A program made the translations under genes and the position numbers. DNA of 64,000 nucleotides from Ornithodoros turicata (lineage: Eukaryota > Arthropoda > Arachnida > Ixodida > Argasidae): positions 53,300,841 to 53,364,840 of the forward strand of contig NC_088206.1 in assembly GCF_037126465.1 (NCBI RefSeq), in the 5' to 3' direction. The number at the start of each line of letters is the position of its first letter. The stretch's first letter is position 1. Of the stretch, positions 20,961 through 32,871 are shown piece after piece. Under the pieces are notes generated by a model that worked only from the letters and a program-made list of their open reading frames with translations, did not search any database and was not told where the DNA came from.

Positions 20961-23378
20961 CAATCATGTCTCGATTATCCGGACACTTCGGGAGTCGTCC
21001 CTTTTCGTCCGGATAGCGAATTCCGGATAACCAAGCAAACTTCCAACGAAACCCAAAAAATTTGAGAAACCTCTTTATAGCTCCCAGAAAGAAAACAAGG
21101 AAAATATAGTGACTTGAATAATTCAAATGAAAGGAGCTGCTTGAAATTAGAAGGTATATGTGTGACAGAATTTTGGTCACGGCCACGGCACCCGTGCGTC
21201 ACCCTGGTGTTGAAAGAAGGGTAATGTCTCAGAAAGTTGGTCACACACACGTGCTTTTGTATTTCTGCACGTGCCTTCGGCATAGGCCAAAAGACAGGCG
21301 ACGCTTTCAGACGGTCTGGACATTGACGTTCACTTGCGAATTTTTTGCCCCCTGAGTGTACGGGCACCTCTTCCGCCAATAAACTACCACCTCTACCGTG
21401 TGCCCGTCATACAAAAGTGGCGTGACCTCTGAAGAAAGGGGAGTGAAACTAGGGTCACTAAATGGGGGTACAGGGTATCGTATTCCTTTTCCCATGGAGT
21501 AAGAAAAAAGAGGAGGAGCCCTACTGCTCTGAGAAGTGAAGCCGAGATTGGGGGCCACTCCAGTGACATCACCGCTCGCCTTCCGGTTTCGGTAACATAC
21601 ATCTCTGTGGGAGCCCACAACGCATAATTTCGAAATACTTGGAGAGGTGTGGTGGTAGCGCGCCGAAGTGGCCCCCAAAGTGGCGTGTGCAAAGTGGCCT
21701 CATTGGGCAATTCAGGTAACGTGATCCTCGCCTGGCTCCAAAGAAACTACAGCTCACCTCCCACCCTCACGTCACTTGCTCCACGCTTCTCTCTTGTGTC
21801 GAAGTGTCGAAGAGCCGTTGGGGCGCCTCCTTTTCTTCTTTCCTCCATGCCTTTTCCGCGCCGGAGCCGCCGTTCGGTGTCCACGATTGGGCCGATCGTG
21901 TCACGTGGTTTCATCTTCTAAGAACACGAAGATGTGGGTTCGACTCCTACAGCTGGCTAACCTTTTCAGTGACTTTCATCTTTCATACGCCGTCCATGTT
22001 GAGTCTTCTCCATCAAAAACTGGTTTTCTCGGTTGCGAGCCGGCTCTACTACGCGCTGTTTCCGGCGGAGAAGGGGGAGATTGGCGTCCTATTGCTAGGC
22101 GACGCAGCCGCGCCAGGACCCAAGATGGCGGTCTCACTTAGCGGCGTGGCTCAGTCAGGCCTCCACAGCTCCCCGCATTTGCGGCAGTAGAAAAATAAAA
22201 TCACGTCACAGTCACGTGGTATTACATCGTCAGGCATCATGACGGATGCCCATTGGCCAAAGGAGGATGCGCGGTCCGGGATTGGTTGATAAAGTTTCGA
22301 AATATCTGACAGCTCACTTTTCGCGGGCAGTCTGGGCAGGCGGCCAGCTCCAAGCAAGGTCGCTGCGTCTCCGCGGCTCGCCGATGTCGCTTGACTACAA
22401 AGACCAAAGAGGAAGTGTACGCGCGGGTTTGTTCGTGAGCTATAGTGACTCTGGCCATGTACTGATCTCCGATAAAGTGTCAACCTACGGACATTCTTGC
22501 CGGGTCGGAACTGGAATGCTTGGTGAGCTGACGCCTGAGGAACACTTTCGAGCGCTGTCGCATTTTCAAATACAGTGACAAAGAAGAGAGTGTTCGTACG
22601 ACAAAAGTATTTCCCGTGACTGTGTGACCTACGGTGCATCGCCAGAATGAGAAAAGGATGCTCATCTGTGAAACGCACGCACTCGTGGACTTCGCTCGCC
22701 CCCAGAAGTAGACTGTATGTGTGCTTTGCAAGTTCGAACTTGGTTTGGTTACTGTCTATTCAAGGAACGAAACGTCCTGTACGCACGGTGAATATATGAG
22801 TCAAACATTTGAGTTTATACGTTGCATCAATAAATATGTATTTCGCCTATCAAAAATGTCTTAGTTATTTTGGAATAACGGGCGCCAGGTATGAAAACCA
22901 GTAGAAGTCAATGGCAGCCAGCCAGGGCCGGCCGAAAGCCGAGCCAAACTGAGAGGTTGCTGATTGGTTGGCTGCTAGGCATCACGACGCATTTTCATTG
23001 GTCGTATGTCCAGTGTTGCCTGAATTATCTCAAACTATGGGCTCTATGGGGAGCTGTGGGCGCCTGGCTCAGTGTCGTTACTCTGGTCCCTATTTAGTGA
23101 GTGAAAGAGTACGGAATGACCCTGCGAGATGTGACCCTTTTCCGGAATAATGCGAACACAGCACATGCCACGAACAGAGGACGTCGACACTTTTCCAGAT
23201 AAGCGAATCAGGATGAACTAGGTCCTGAAAGATTGTTTCCCGTACTTGCTGTTCGGATACGGATAACGAATTCCGGATAACCGAGAAAAAATCCAATGGT
23301 AGCTGGTTCGTTCCGGCAATGTAGTCCGGATAACGAGTTTTCTGGATATCTGAACTCCGGATAAGCGAGACATGACTG
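20961..23378. mobile_element. pogo/Tigger-like TIR element, 2418 bp, TA duplication, no transposase
   Basis: Left CAATCATGTCTCGATTATCC and right (reversed CAGTCATGTCTCGCTTATCC) TIRs, followed inward by repeated TCCGGATAAC words. TA at 20959-20960 and 23379-23380. These termini resemble pogo/Tigger elements. The interior has no DDE transposase that I can read. It contains GC-rich sequence with CCAAT/ATTGG and CACGTG words, a tRNA-like B box near 21941 and an AATAAA at about 22829, so it may carry unrelated captured or nested DNA. Confidence 0.6.
21895..21985 (+). repeat. Possible tRNA-derived SINE head (B-box-like)
   Basis: GTGGGTTCGACTCCTAC forms a 5-bp T-arm (one G-T pair) with a full B-box consensus GGTTCGACTCC. 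Upstream TTCTAAGAACACGAAGAT could be an anticodon-arm relic. The A box is poor and no acceptor stem pairs, so this is not an intact tRNA gene. Ticks carry tRNA-derived SINEs, so that is the likeliest origin. Confidence 0.3.
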
Positions 23379-23776
23379 TATTACTAATGTTTGTAGTTAA
23401 CTGATCATTGGTTTGGAGAAAGTTTTAGTTTATTTACTAATCACCATTACTTATTTGTTGAGGTTTAGTTTATTTACTTTGCGCCTATGTGCAAGTGAAT
23501 CTGAATTTGGTTCTTCCAACATACATCTAACCGAAGAAGTCCTTCGAAACCTAGACAATATAAGCCGGGGAGCAGATCTTTGTACTTTGTCTTTTTTTTT
23601 TCATGGCGTGGATGTGTAGGTATCTCAGACTGCAGATGCATACTCTAAACAAGGTTGAACTAATGTTTTATATGGCTGTTAATATAATATATTTATTTTA
23701 TACTATGCCGAAATTTCCGTCTTAGCATTCACAGACTTCGAGTGCCTTTCGCGCACATATCACTATCCCATTTCAG

Positions 23777-23869
23777 ATCGTTCCCTTTAAATTTGTCGCC
23801 AGCAATGAAAAGGGTGCCCAGAAGAAGCACAGACTATTGGCTGATCCCAACTTGAGGCCATTGTCTTGA
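23777..23869 (+). CDS. Exon-like ORF with stop, unidentified
   Basis: A good acceptor (CACTATCCCATTTCAG) precedes 30 codons without a stop, reading IVPFKFVASNEKGAQKKHRL then LADPNLRPLS and TGA. Composition looks protein-like (basic, no repeats), but I do not recognise a family and found no matching upstream exon. It could be the last exon of a gene, an exon of a decayed copy, or chance. Confidence 0.25.
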   Translation: MVPFKFVASNEKGAQKKHRLLADPNLRPLS

Positions 23870-23879
23870 ATATGTGTCC

Positions 23880-25430
23880 TACTGGTTCGCAGGATACTTC
23901 CGCATTGTTCTATTCAATTTAATTCAATTTTATTTTCCTTTCGGATGCGAGAGAGTAAAAAGCCAGAAGGCTGTGCTGTTCGTGGATGACAAAGGTCTGC
24001 AAATAACCAGTGGTCTACCCTCTTTAGCTGAAAAAAAAAAACAAAAAAAAAAAAAACAGGACACTGATTGGCTGCTCCGTATGCTCGAGTCAAAAGTTAC
24101 AGAAAAAGAGGTGCTAAGGACACGCTGCCAGCTTTGAACTCCCTTCGAACAAACGTCTTTCGAACAAACGGCGTTCGACCAAATGGGCGGACACCATCTT
24201 GGACCGCTTGGACCGCTGTACCTGTACCGCTTGTACCGCGGACACCATCTTGTACCGCTCGGAAGCAGCCGACGATATGGTATGACGACGGCGCGATGAC
24301 TTTGCTTTTATTTATGGCGACTGCGGTGAACACTTACGGGCAGTTGCGGGTCGAGAGCTTATCCGCTTCAAAAATACGTCGGACTTCTCTTACGGACGAT
24401 GAATGTAGGGTTTGACCCGTTTGGCCTTTCCTAAATTGAGCAAAATGGGGTATTATATTTTTCAATCTGTAATTTGGGCGTGACCTTTTTTTCCCCCTTC
24501 TGCCCAGCAAGTGTCCCATAGTTACAGGTGAATGTATTGGCCAGACATGCACAGTAACGTCGAATAACGTGCAGTTTATTGTTGCACTCAAATAATATTT
24601 TCATGAACAGGAGCACAAATTGCTACTACCCTAGTTTGCTCAAGTTTATTCAGGTTGTTATAGTGTGAATATAATAAACATGAAGAGGAGAGAGGGAAGA
24701 GATGCCGGTTGAAAGCTACGATAGTGTACGCGCGTAAGGATAATGTGAATGCATTCTAAAGAAGCACAGCTGACATTTAGGAGCGATCCTGACGCTGAAC
24801 GTATCACAGGTTCGAGAAAGTTTCAATAAATAGGACTAAACTCCGAGAGACACGAAGATGACAGGACAAATTTATTTCGAGACGGTTCTTTCACCAGACC
24901 CCAGTTGGAACACAGAACAGTTTGGGCAGCCGGCAGCTACCCTTTTGGTCGGTGACCTACATGCGCTAATCCACTAAAGAACAGGTTGTAATGACACACA
25001 TGGAAATATTCCACGGAAGGCAACTAACCCCCTACTGAGAGTTGAAAGACGGGGGTGTTGGAATGGGTCCATATTCCAAGAAGGGGAAGAGCATGCGTCG
25101 TCCATAATGAAAGGAAAAAAAAAAAAAAAAGCCTGAGTTTGTGCAAACGTCGGTTTTTTTTTTTTTCAGTATGGGGCTCTTCCACCTGCTCGCCCGCATT
25201 TATGCTATTTTATCGAGCACGTCGTCTGCTGCTGTTTTTTGTGCTCCTCCCCTTTTAGGAATATGGAACCGACTGACCCCTTGTTTAGAAGCCTGACACG
25301 TGGGCGAAGTTTCCAACTGGAAGAGTCCAGCTGATGATGATACGTGGTTGGAATCTGGGGATGAACTGGGTTCAACCCGAAAAAGTCAGGCGCAATGAAT
25401 ACACGCCGAGCTGACGGGCTTGGCTTCCTG
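23880..25430. other. Repeat-rich stretch, no gene seen
   Basis: Poly-A at about 24030-24057. TTCGAACAAACG words at 24146-24176 and repeated GTACCGCTTG / GGACACCATCTTG words at 24186-24262, like a decayed minisatellite. A poly-A/poly-T pair at about 25114-25166. Nothing coding is supported. Confidence 0.4.
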
Positions 25431-25439
25431 TTTTTTTTT

Positions 25440-25615
25440 TATACCACAGGAACACCCGAATAAATAACAATTAATGAAACTAAACTAATTGATCAATAAA
25501 CAAAGCAAATTAACCAAAATTAAATAAAAGTAATTAATCAAGATTAGACAAAAGTAAATAATCAAAATTAAACCAACCAACTAATTAATTAATTTACGTA
25601 ATTTAATTAACCGCT
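25440..25615. repeat. AT-rich TTAATTAA-type low-complexity region
   Basis: Dense, irregular AATTAA/TTAATT/AAATAAT words with a few ACCAA interruptions. No phase or unit is stable enough for a satellite call. Confidence 0.7.
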
Positions 25616-27065
25616 ACCAAAGTAAATTCTACGCTACGCTCGAGACCTCTCCAACCATATGTCGATTCTGACCTCCGGGATCCGGAAAAATCGTCTCCCG
25701 GAAAAAACGTCCCCGGTGGGAACCTAGGTTAGAACCGGGTCCTAGGTTAGTTTACAGAGGTTAGGTTAGTTTAGGCTTGTTTTGACAGTTCACCATGCGG
25801 TTGAGGGGGGCAGCTGGGCACGCGAAAACTACTCTTCTTGATACTTTTCTTGCGGGAACGTTTTCTCCGGGGACAACTTTTCCTACACCCCTGACCTGGA
25901 CCCCTGGACCTCTTTCACCCACAGAAATGAGAGAGAAACGCCTTCAGCAAACTGCACTACATTGCCCCTTTCGCATTTGCAACCAATCTTCAACTGCTGA
26001 CCTGACAGCAGGCAACCAGGAGCCGCCATGTTTTTTAAACTTGATCTGCTTTACCGCCATGTTTAAATTTGTGTGGTGTCTCCTTGTCAGGTCGAGGCGT
26101 GCACATCCACTGTAGACTGCAGTTGACAAGAGCTGGTGAGTCTTGAAGTTGCCTGAATATGCATTCTTTTAGTGTTTTGTGTTGTCTGATGATGATGTGT
26201 ACGAGGCGTTGTTTCTCAGTACATCTCGGAAGTAGTGTAGTAGTCGATGGCGTGGCCCAACTGCGTTCTTTCTGTCAACTGGAACAAATACTTATTGCGC
26301 GGTCTGTGGCTTGTGTAGAACTTCGTGCATGAAAAAGCTAAGTAATTGAGGTAATTAGCGGTGTATAATGCGTTCCACAACGTGTGGATATTGTTTACAA
26401 AGAACTGCACTGTTGCACGACAACAACCGAAAGCAGTTTCCGGAATCGGAAACGTAATCGCATTCGAGCAGATAACGCTTCATTTTTTTCATGACGATTG
26501 GAGTGTTTCACATACAAAAAAGTACAAGACGACGTGCTAGTCGTCGGTTCCATGGAGTTTGAGACTACTTCGAATGTTTCGATCTGCTTATGTAAAACAA
26601 AATTCAATGCAACAGCAGCGGCACAGTAGGAATAAACAGCCGTGACAGCTCACTCACTTTTTTTATTTCTTTCTCTCAGCTTTCTATTACTCTGGTAGGT
26701 AGCGGTCTAAAGTCAGCTGGCGTAAGAGTAGGATGCATATGGACAGACTTGTTTTTTTTTTTTTCTCTCTGCTTCTTGTAATCCACAAACTCAAGAAACA
26801 CTCAAGAAATCAGGACATCGTAGAACGTCCTAACAGGGCATTCTTAAGACAATAATCACTCTGGTGTAAGATGTTTTTGAAATTAACCACAACAAGCCAG
26901 GGCAGGTTTAGGAGAACTCGTCACAAGCCCGGTCGTCACAGGCCAACTGGTCATAGGTGAACTCGTCAAGGAGGCCAACTTGTCACAGGGCATCTCGTAT
27001 GAGGAACTGCCATCACGGCGGAATGATCGTTACAGTGAACCTGGCACCTGCTCACCGCACCATAC
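25616..27065. other. Intergenic, dispersed repeat words only
   Basis: AACCTAGGTTAG / GGTTAGGTTAG words at 25718-25775. From about 26900 to 27010 repeated GTCACAGG / CTCGTCA words; similar words return at 27480-27600 as GTTCCGGTGAC. No gene is supported. Confidence 0.4.
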
Positions 27066-27300
27066 TCCCCAACGTGTGAAATACGTAAAAGGCTCCCCTG
27101 ACCTAACTTTGGTCAGTCTCGACGGGTGCATATTCTATATGAACTGACCCACTCTCCAACGTGTGAAATAGTAAAAAGCTCTTTTGCCCTAACCTTGGTC
27201 AGTCTCGACGGGCGCATATTCTACATGAACTGACCCACTCCCCAACGTGTGAAATACGTAACAGGCTCTACTGACCTAACCTTGGTTAGTCTGAGTCCCA
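27066..27300 (+). repeat. Tandem repeat, 86-87 bp unit, ~2.7 copies
   Basis: AACGTGTGAAATA begins at 27071, 27158 and 27244. Each unit continues with GGCTC/AGCTC, CCTAAC(T/C)TTGGT, CAGTCTCGACGGG and GAACTGACCCACTC. The third copy is truncated after TTGGTTAGTCT. Confidence 0.85.
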
Positions 27301-28859
27301 CGAGTCAACGGAGCCCCACGCTGAGTTTTCCTCACTTCCATGCTCTCCGTGCCCTTAGCAAAGACGTGAAATTTGTGCGGTCAGCAGTCTTCGGAATCCG
27401 GGTTCGCGGAAATGCGGGTCGGGCACTGGACTAATCCCTTTGGTAAAACACGGTGAAATGCATTCCCTTTGGAACGAGGTCAACCTTGCAACCAGTGTTC
27501 CGGTGACGAACCGCCCCCCTTGACAAGTGTTCCGGTGACAAAAGGACCTCGTACCAGAGGGCCGGTGTGACCAATTATCCTGTGACGAGTGGACCGGTTC
27601 CAGGGTATATGCACGAGGGTTTTTGTTAGCATGGCAATTTTGGCAGCCTCGTGGTCTGCCACTGCATATGTCCCACAGTTGCAGTGTGTCACACGATGAG
27701 GTACACCTGAGCCTGTTCACGAATGTAGTTAAAATAGAAAGTACTCATTTTGACACATTTAAGGAAAATGAATCCCTTAGGAAGGCACATGTATCGATGG
27801 CTTGCACCGGCCCTCCAGAAAGAGGGAAAATCACTGATAAAGCTATGGTGTGATGTCACGTGCAAGCCATGTATATGAACGTACCTATGTGCTCTCTGAT
27901 TGAAAGATTTTACGGTTTTCGTCAACTACAGTACAGTATGTAGCTATCAAACAAGGGATAATCACCATAACATATCATACAGCTAAGTGAAGCCTGGTGT
28001 CGAAAGCCTCGTACAGCATAAGTCTAAATTTCAAAATTGAAAAACTGAAAATACGAAGAATTGTGCAGAATATTAAAGACACCTGATAAGTGCAGGAGAA
28101 AACTGCAGGACTTCTGCAGAAGCTATTGTTGAGAGTCCCGTAAGCTATCGATATTCATCTTGGATAAGCGCAAAATGATGGGACAGAAGAGACAGACACA
28201 GGACAAAGCGCTGCCCTCTGTTTGTCTCGTCTCTCTCTGTCCTGTCCTGTTTTGTATCAGCATTGTTGACCTTTAGGCCCAAATTTTTGAAAGCAACTTT
28301 CCTTACACCATTTTTGTTTCTTTCCTTAGGACCTACAAAGCTACATTCTTCAGAATATTGCCTTCTTTAGCTTGTGACAGTTTTCAGCATGGCTCGTGCT
28401 TTCTAAACGCGATGTTTCTGATAGTGACGGCACGGAGTGTAACTACAAAATAATATCTTAAAAGACACGCTATTGTCCTTGATTTGTTGTACTACGTTTG
28501 CTCCAGATCGGATGATCGAATAGACAATTTTAAGAATTCCCAGTGCTTCCTGCGCACGCATTGCACCCTGGGTGTTTATTGACACGTGACTAGCCAATTT
28601 CGTTTTTGCTGACCCTGACACCTCATGTGGGTCGAGAGAGGAGATACTGGAACAGTTTGCCGTGCCATACTCTCCAGGATTTCCCAAAGTCTTCTATCAA
28701 TCCCTGAGTTTGGCACCTTGATGTCACATAACAACCAGACTCAATCTGTAACAATGCACAATTTCATGTATTATTCTTGTATGTGGAGCAGCATTCGCCT
28801 AGTTGCCACAATCCACACCTGAAGGAAAGGAGCGCTGCAAGGGTCTCTATTTGCATTCA

Positions 28860-30620
28860 GTTTCGCTGCTTTGTCTTTAGAACTGACATCTGGCTAAACA
28901 GGCTCTCCACTTCTGTGTTTGAGTGTGGCATCGAAAGCAACACAAGTGCAAGGTCTGCAAGCTCCTGGGAAGGGTTCATTCCAGTGGAATTTCTGTGGTG
29001 TGGCCTCACACCAAAAGGCCAAAGTCAATGTCGTATCGCGCCAAGGGACGATGCCCAAGCTCCTCCATTGGGACATTACCTTGTCTACAGTTGATGGCTC
29101 ATAGCGCAGAAGCTCCGCAAGGGGGACTATGGAACCTCTGGTCGGACGCAGGCACTCGGAAACTGACAACTGCGAAACAGTTTTCAGGATTTCGAAGCTG
29201 CTCGGAAGTCAGCCCCGCAACTCTGCGACAAGCTTCACAGCGAAAGACAGGCAGCGCTGCCGGACTGCGACTTCTTCTTCAGATATTTTTGCTTCTCTCT
29301 TAAATTTCTCATAGCCGTACCCGAGATAAGCGTGACAGTCAACGTGGCTGGTTATGTCCTCCTGTAGTGGATTTACCCTCGCTGTCGGCAAGACGGCTAT
29401 CTTGCTGATAGATGCGATCAGGCGTTCTAAGTCCTGCAGGAGTTTTATCGCGTCTGTTTCTTCTCCCTCAAATCCTTTTGATGTCGTCTTCACTTCATGA
29501 AGAACAGGGCGCAAAAACAGAAGGTACAGCTTATTTGCTTTGTCTGAGTACATCTGGTATAGCATTTCAGCGACGTAGCAGTTTTCCTCATTTCTTGCAA
29601 GTTCGAAATGCAGTTTCAGCTCGTCCCTTATGTCGCTCCCTCGTCGCTCTATGGGGATCCATTGCGTGTCTTACATCCGTGGGATTTTCAGTGGATCATC
29701 GCCCCCGTTAATAGCGCTGTATAATGTTCTGTACATGATCTGACGCTTGCTTGATTGGCTGAACCAACTGTGTGTTTCCCTCACCAGATACTCAATATGG
29801 CGCGGGAGGGTTTCTCGTGTCGCGTGTGAGACAGCGAGTTGCAGGGAATGGCAAACACATCGCATCATCACCAAATTCGGGAGGTTGAATTCCTTCATTT
29901 TTTCATAGACACCATTGTTGACACCTGTGTTAACTGCTGTGTTGTCGACACCTATGCCGATAATGTCTGCAAGGTCCAGATTCAGCTTCTCCAGCAGGGC
30001 TTTGATGCCTTCAACAATCGCTAAAGCTGATCCAGCTTCTAACTCTATGATGCCAAGAAATGTCGACAAGCACGTTTAGATGTTTTGCTGAAGTAGGGGA
30101 TGACCACCCCAAGCACCTTTATTACTGTGTCTGTGGACTTTTCAATGATGAGTCTGTACTGGCGGTCCCACGGCATCTTTTCTGAGCTCATCTGCAAAAT
30201 GCAGAGCCAGAACGTTGCGGATCATTTCCGAACACTTGGTCCTGTGCATCCTAATGCCTTCTGCCCCCTTGCTGTCCTGGAATTCTGTTTCGCAGAGCTG
30301 AGAGGTGATCACAGGACATCAGCGAGGAGTGTTTGGCCACATACATAGCAAGGCAGGCTTCTGCCAAACTTTTTCTGGTTTTTGTCTTTTTGAGGCGCCG
30401 GACGTAACAGTGGTTTGTTTATTGCTTGTAAAAGGTTCTGATGCCTTCTCGTGCTTTACCGACTTACTACGGTTCTTTATGTCTGACAGTCTCGCATAAA
30501 TCTCACACTTGCCATAGACGCACTGGGCCCTTCTGTCGTTGCCTTTGGACGCGGCCATCCCTTGAATGCTGGTAGCATTTCCCAGCTTTCGCGGTACTTC
30601 TGGTCGTACTTAGGAGGCAT
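28860..30620 (-). pseudogene. hAT transposase-like gene (ZNF862-like type), decayed
   Basis: Starts at ATG 30618-30620: MPPKYDQKYRESWEMLPAFK. It shifts frame to MAASKGNDRRAQCVYGKCEI, YARLSDIKNRSKSVKHEK (BED-type finger C-x4-C...H). The catalytic region is GIGVDNTAVNTGVNNGV and MRCVCHSLQLAVSHA. A middle part ELKLHFELARNEENCYVAEM leads to EVKTTSKGFEG. The dimerisation region near 28885-28935 reads MPHSNTEVESLFSQM, then a stop. At least three stops or frameshifts are present. I could not find convincing TIRs or a target duplication, so ends are open. Related domesticated genes exist in animals, but the breaks here argue for a dead transposon. Confidence 0.75.
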
Positions 30621-31059
30621 TCTGGAAAGCGCATGCGTCCTCGCAGCCAACCAGAAAATCTCAAACAAACTAGGGCTGTGAAGAGTAGAAACTAAACCTC
30701 AGTTGTCTCGCGACGTAAACCCCCAATTATTATTAGTAGTAGAAACTAAACTGCACGGAGCACGCTGGAGCCCTGCGTGACAGGTAATTGGCCCAGAGCA
30801 GCCACGGGCAGCGAAAGGTGGCGCAATTTCATATTATTCTTTGACAGAGCTTGTCGTTCACCGAAATGTGAACGAAAATCAAGATTCTTCCTGATTTCAG
30901 GAGGAATATCAGTGTCGCTAAAAAAGTTGCTACACATACCAGAAAGTCACCAAAAAAATCCACTAATTCCCAATAAAAAAATTTTGTCGCTAGTCAGACC
31001 CCGAAATCAGCTAAATTTAGCGACTTTCCCCCAAATTTGGCAACACTGCTTGGAGTACA

Positions 31060-31860
31060 TTTTTCCACCTTGCAGAGATGCCAAGAACTCTTCAGCTTTT
31101 GGCAGTGGGTAGACACAGGCATTGACAGTGCTGTGGTACTCACCACAGAGCCTTAATGTCCTGTCCTTGTTTCTAACGGCAACCACTGGCGTAGCCGATG
31201 CCGACACCTTCACGCTCCCTAGTACTCCTTGCTCAACGAGTGAGTCTATCTCCCTTTTCATGGCTTACTGCAGTGCAAATGGTACTTAGAAATGTTTCAT
31301 GAAGTTGGGTTCTGCTTCCGGCATTAAGGCGATGTTGCATCCTTATGACCTTCCAGATTGTCCGAAAACAATTGCGGAAAATCCGCAGCCACAGCGTGTC
31401 CATTCAGCGTGTTCACATAGTGGATGCCTTCGACAGGGATACCCAAACTGTTGAACCAGTCATGGCCCAACAGGTAATCCACTGGGACAGCTATTTTTCC
31501 ACACATGGCCAACCCATGGGCTGTCCAGGTCTGGGGAGCAATTGTGGAGCAATCTCAGGAGTGGAGGGTCCTGTGACCATAACCACCTGAATGTGCTCTC
31601 ACAGATCAATGAAAACCGGAATCTACCTCCATCTTCAGTGGCACCTCGTTCACGTGTACACTGACTTCAAACTTAGGCTGCTGTTTACCATTCACTGAAA
31701 ACACTGTGTACAGGTCCCCCATCTCTGCTGGTTCAGTGGCTTGTTCCACTTGGTTCATATTCTTCTGGTCTTTCTTGCTCTTTTTCTTCTTTGAGTAGCA
31801 GCCTGTGTGCCCCAGTTTTTTACGTTGAAACCACAGCACCCATTTGGTGCCAGGAAAAGT
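31060..31860 (-). pseudogene. Ty3/gypsy retrotransposon gag-pol fragment
   Basis: On the - strand: a zinc-knuckle tail (KKLGHTGCYSKKKK), a protease start with MEVDSG (DSG catalytic motif), LLGHDWFNSLGIPVE, then the RT N-terminal region EIDSLVEQGVLGSVKVSASA, TPVVAVRNKD and CGEYHSTVNACVYPLPKAEE. Order gag-PR-RT fits Ty3/gypsy. It ends abruptly after FLASLQGG. The RT active site, RNase H and integrase are absent and the frame changes at least twice. No LTRs recognised. Confidence 0.75.
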
Positions 31861-32254
31861 ATGTTCAGAGACATGTCTTTGAACACATGCTCCAAAATAC
31901 TGACAAGCATGTGTGTTTTACTTCCATTTCCCATGAAAAAGATAAAACGTTTGCATTCAAATGGTCACATACGTGAAAGCCAAAACTCAGTCCTGTCCTA
32001 CTGTCAGATGAAACTAGATGAAGAGAATTCACACATTCGCATTTCACAGACGTCCATTTCATACGTACATTTCGTTCATATGTATATTTCATGCGTTCGA
32101 TATATTCGCAGGTTTGGTATAAGTTGCGTCCATCACGCGGAGAATATCTTAGCTGGGGATTCTCAAGTGAGATCGAGGTGCTTACGCAGAAACTATTCTA
32201 TAAATAACTGTGACATAGTTCTACTTATGATTAAAAAAGCTATGTTGCAACATG
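31861..32254. other. No recognised feature
   Basis: A 168-codon ORF on the + strand (31807-32313) crosses the end of the gypsy fragment and has no protein-like pattern, so it was not called. Confidence 0.4.
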
Positions 32255-32871
32255 AAAGGGGCACTAAAACACCACCACAAGTTCGCTTCAAATTATGTTA
32301 CCCGCTATGTTAATTTCACACGTATCATCATAATTCAAAACTTTGATTCCGCTATGGAGCTACAGTCAGAATTATACCACTCTCTTTCATGCCTTGGCAC
32401 TACGCAATGAACGTCGCTTCAGCTCGTGCATTGGGCATACATAGGGTGCTTTTAGTCCATGCTGCGACTTGTGAAGCGTGCTGGTGTCACTGTCCGGAGG
32501 ATGTGAAGATAATTATTGTCACTAGAACATTTTTAATTACTATTGTGGGCTACAATTCAATAAATCAGTATTGAAAAATGCAGCAATGCGCATCATGCCT
32601 CGCATGTACACAATGCTATGACAGGACCCAATCCAAATCCACGACCACATGATAGGCACATGCACACTTCTCCTGCTGCATGATCAGATGCCACCAATCT
32701 TTGCTTCCTGAGGATTGATCCCATTCGTTTGCATGAAAGACTGCTCTGTTTTCATTGCTTTTTTCTTCCAAACGGTAGCGCTGTGTGTGAACTAATTTTA
32801 CTTGTTTTATACTAATTTAAGCACAGACTTTCGTTTGATAACAAGTTGTTTTTGCATTTTAGTGCCCCTTT
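32255..32871. mobile_element. MITE-like element with AAAGGGGCACTAAAA termini
   Basis: AAAGGGGCACTAAAA at 32255 is exactly inverted at 32857-32871. AT-rich interior without coding capacity. The right side reads TTAA next to the terminus, as in Kolobok-type MITEs, but the left flank (ACATG) does not match, so the duplication is unproven. Confidence 0.55.

Noticed and set aside
21895..21985. An intact tRNA gene
   Set aside because: The T-arm and B box are good, but there is no pairing acceptor stem and the A box is poor, so at most a SINE relic.
22151..22678. 175-codon ORF on the - strand, longest outside transposons
   Set aside because: It lies inside the TIR-bounded element, in GC-rich DNA with open frames on both strands, and shows no domain, signal or conserved motif.
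25718..25775. Telomere repeat from GGTTAGGTTAG words
   Set aside because: Only two or three imperfect units and mixed with CCTAGG words; not a TTAGG telomere tract.
28860..30620. A functional domesticated ZNF862-like gene
   Set aside because: Several stops and frameshifts break the reading frame, and no exon-intron explanation restores it.
31807..32313. 168-codon ORF on the + strand
   Set aside because: It begins antisense to the gypsy gag remnant and continues into unrelated sequence with no motif.
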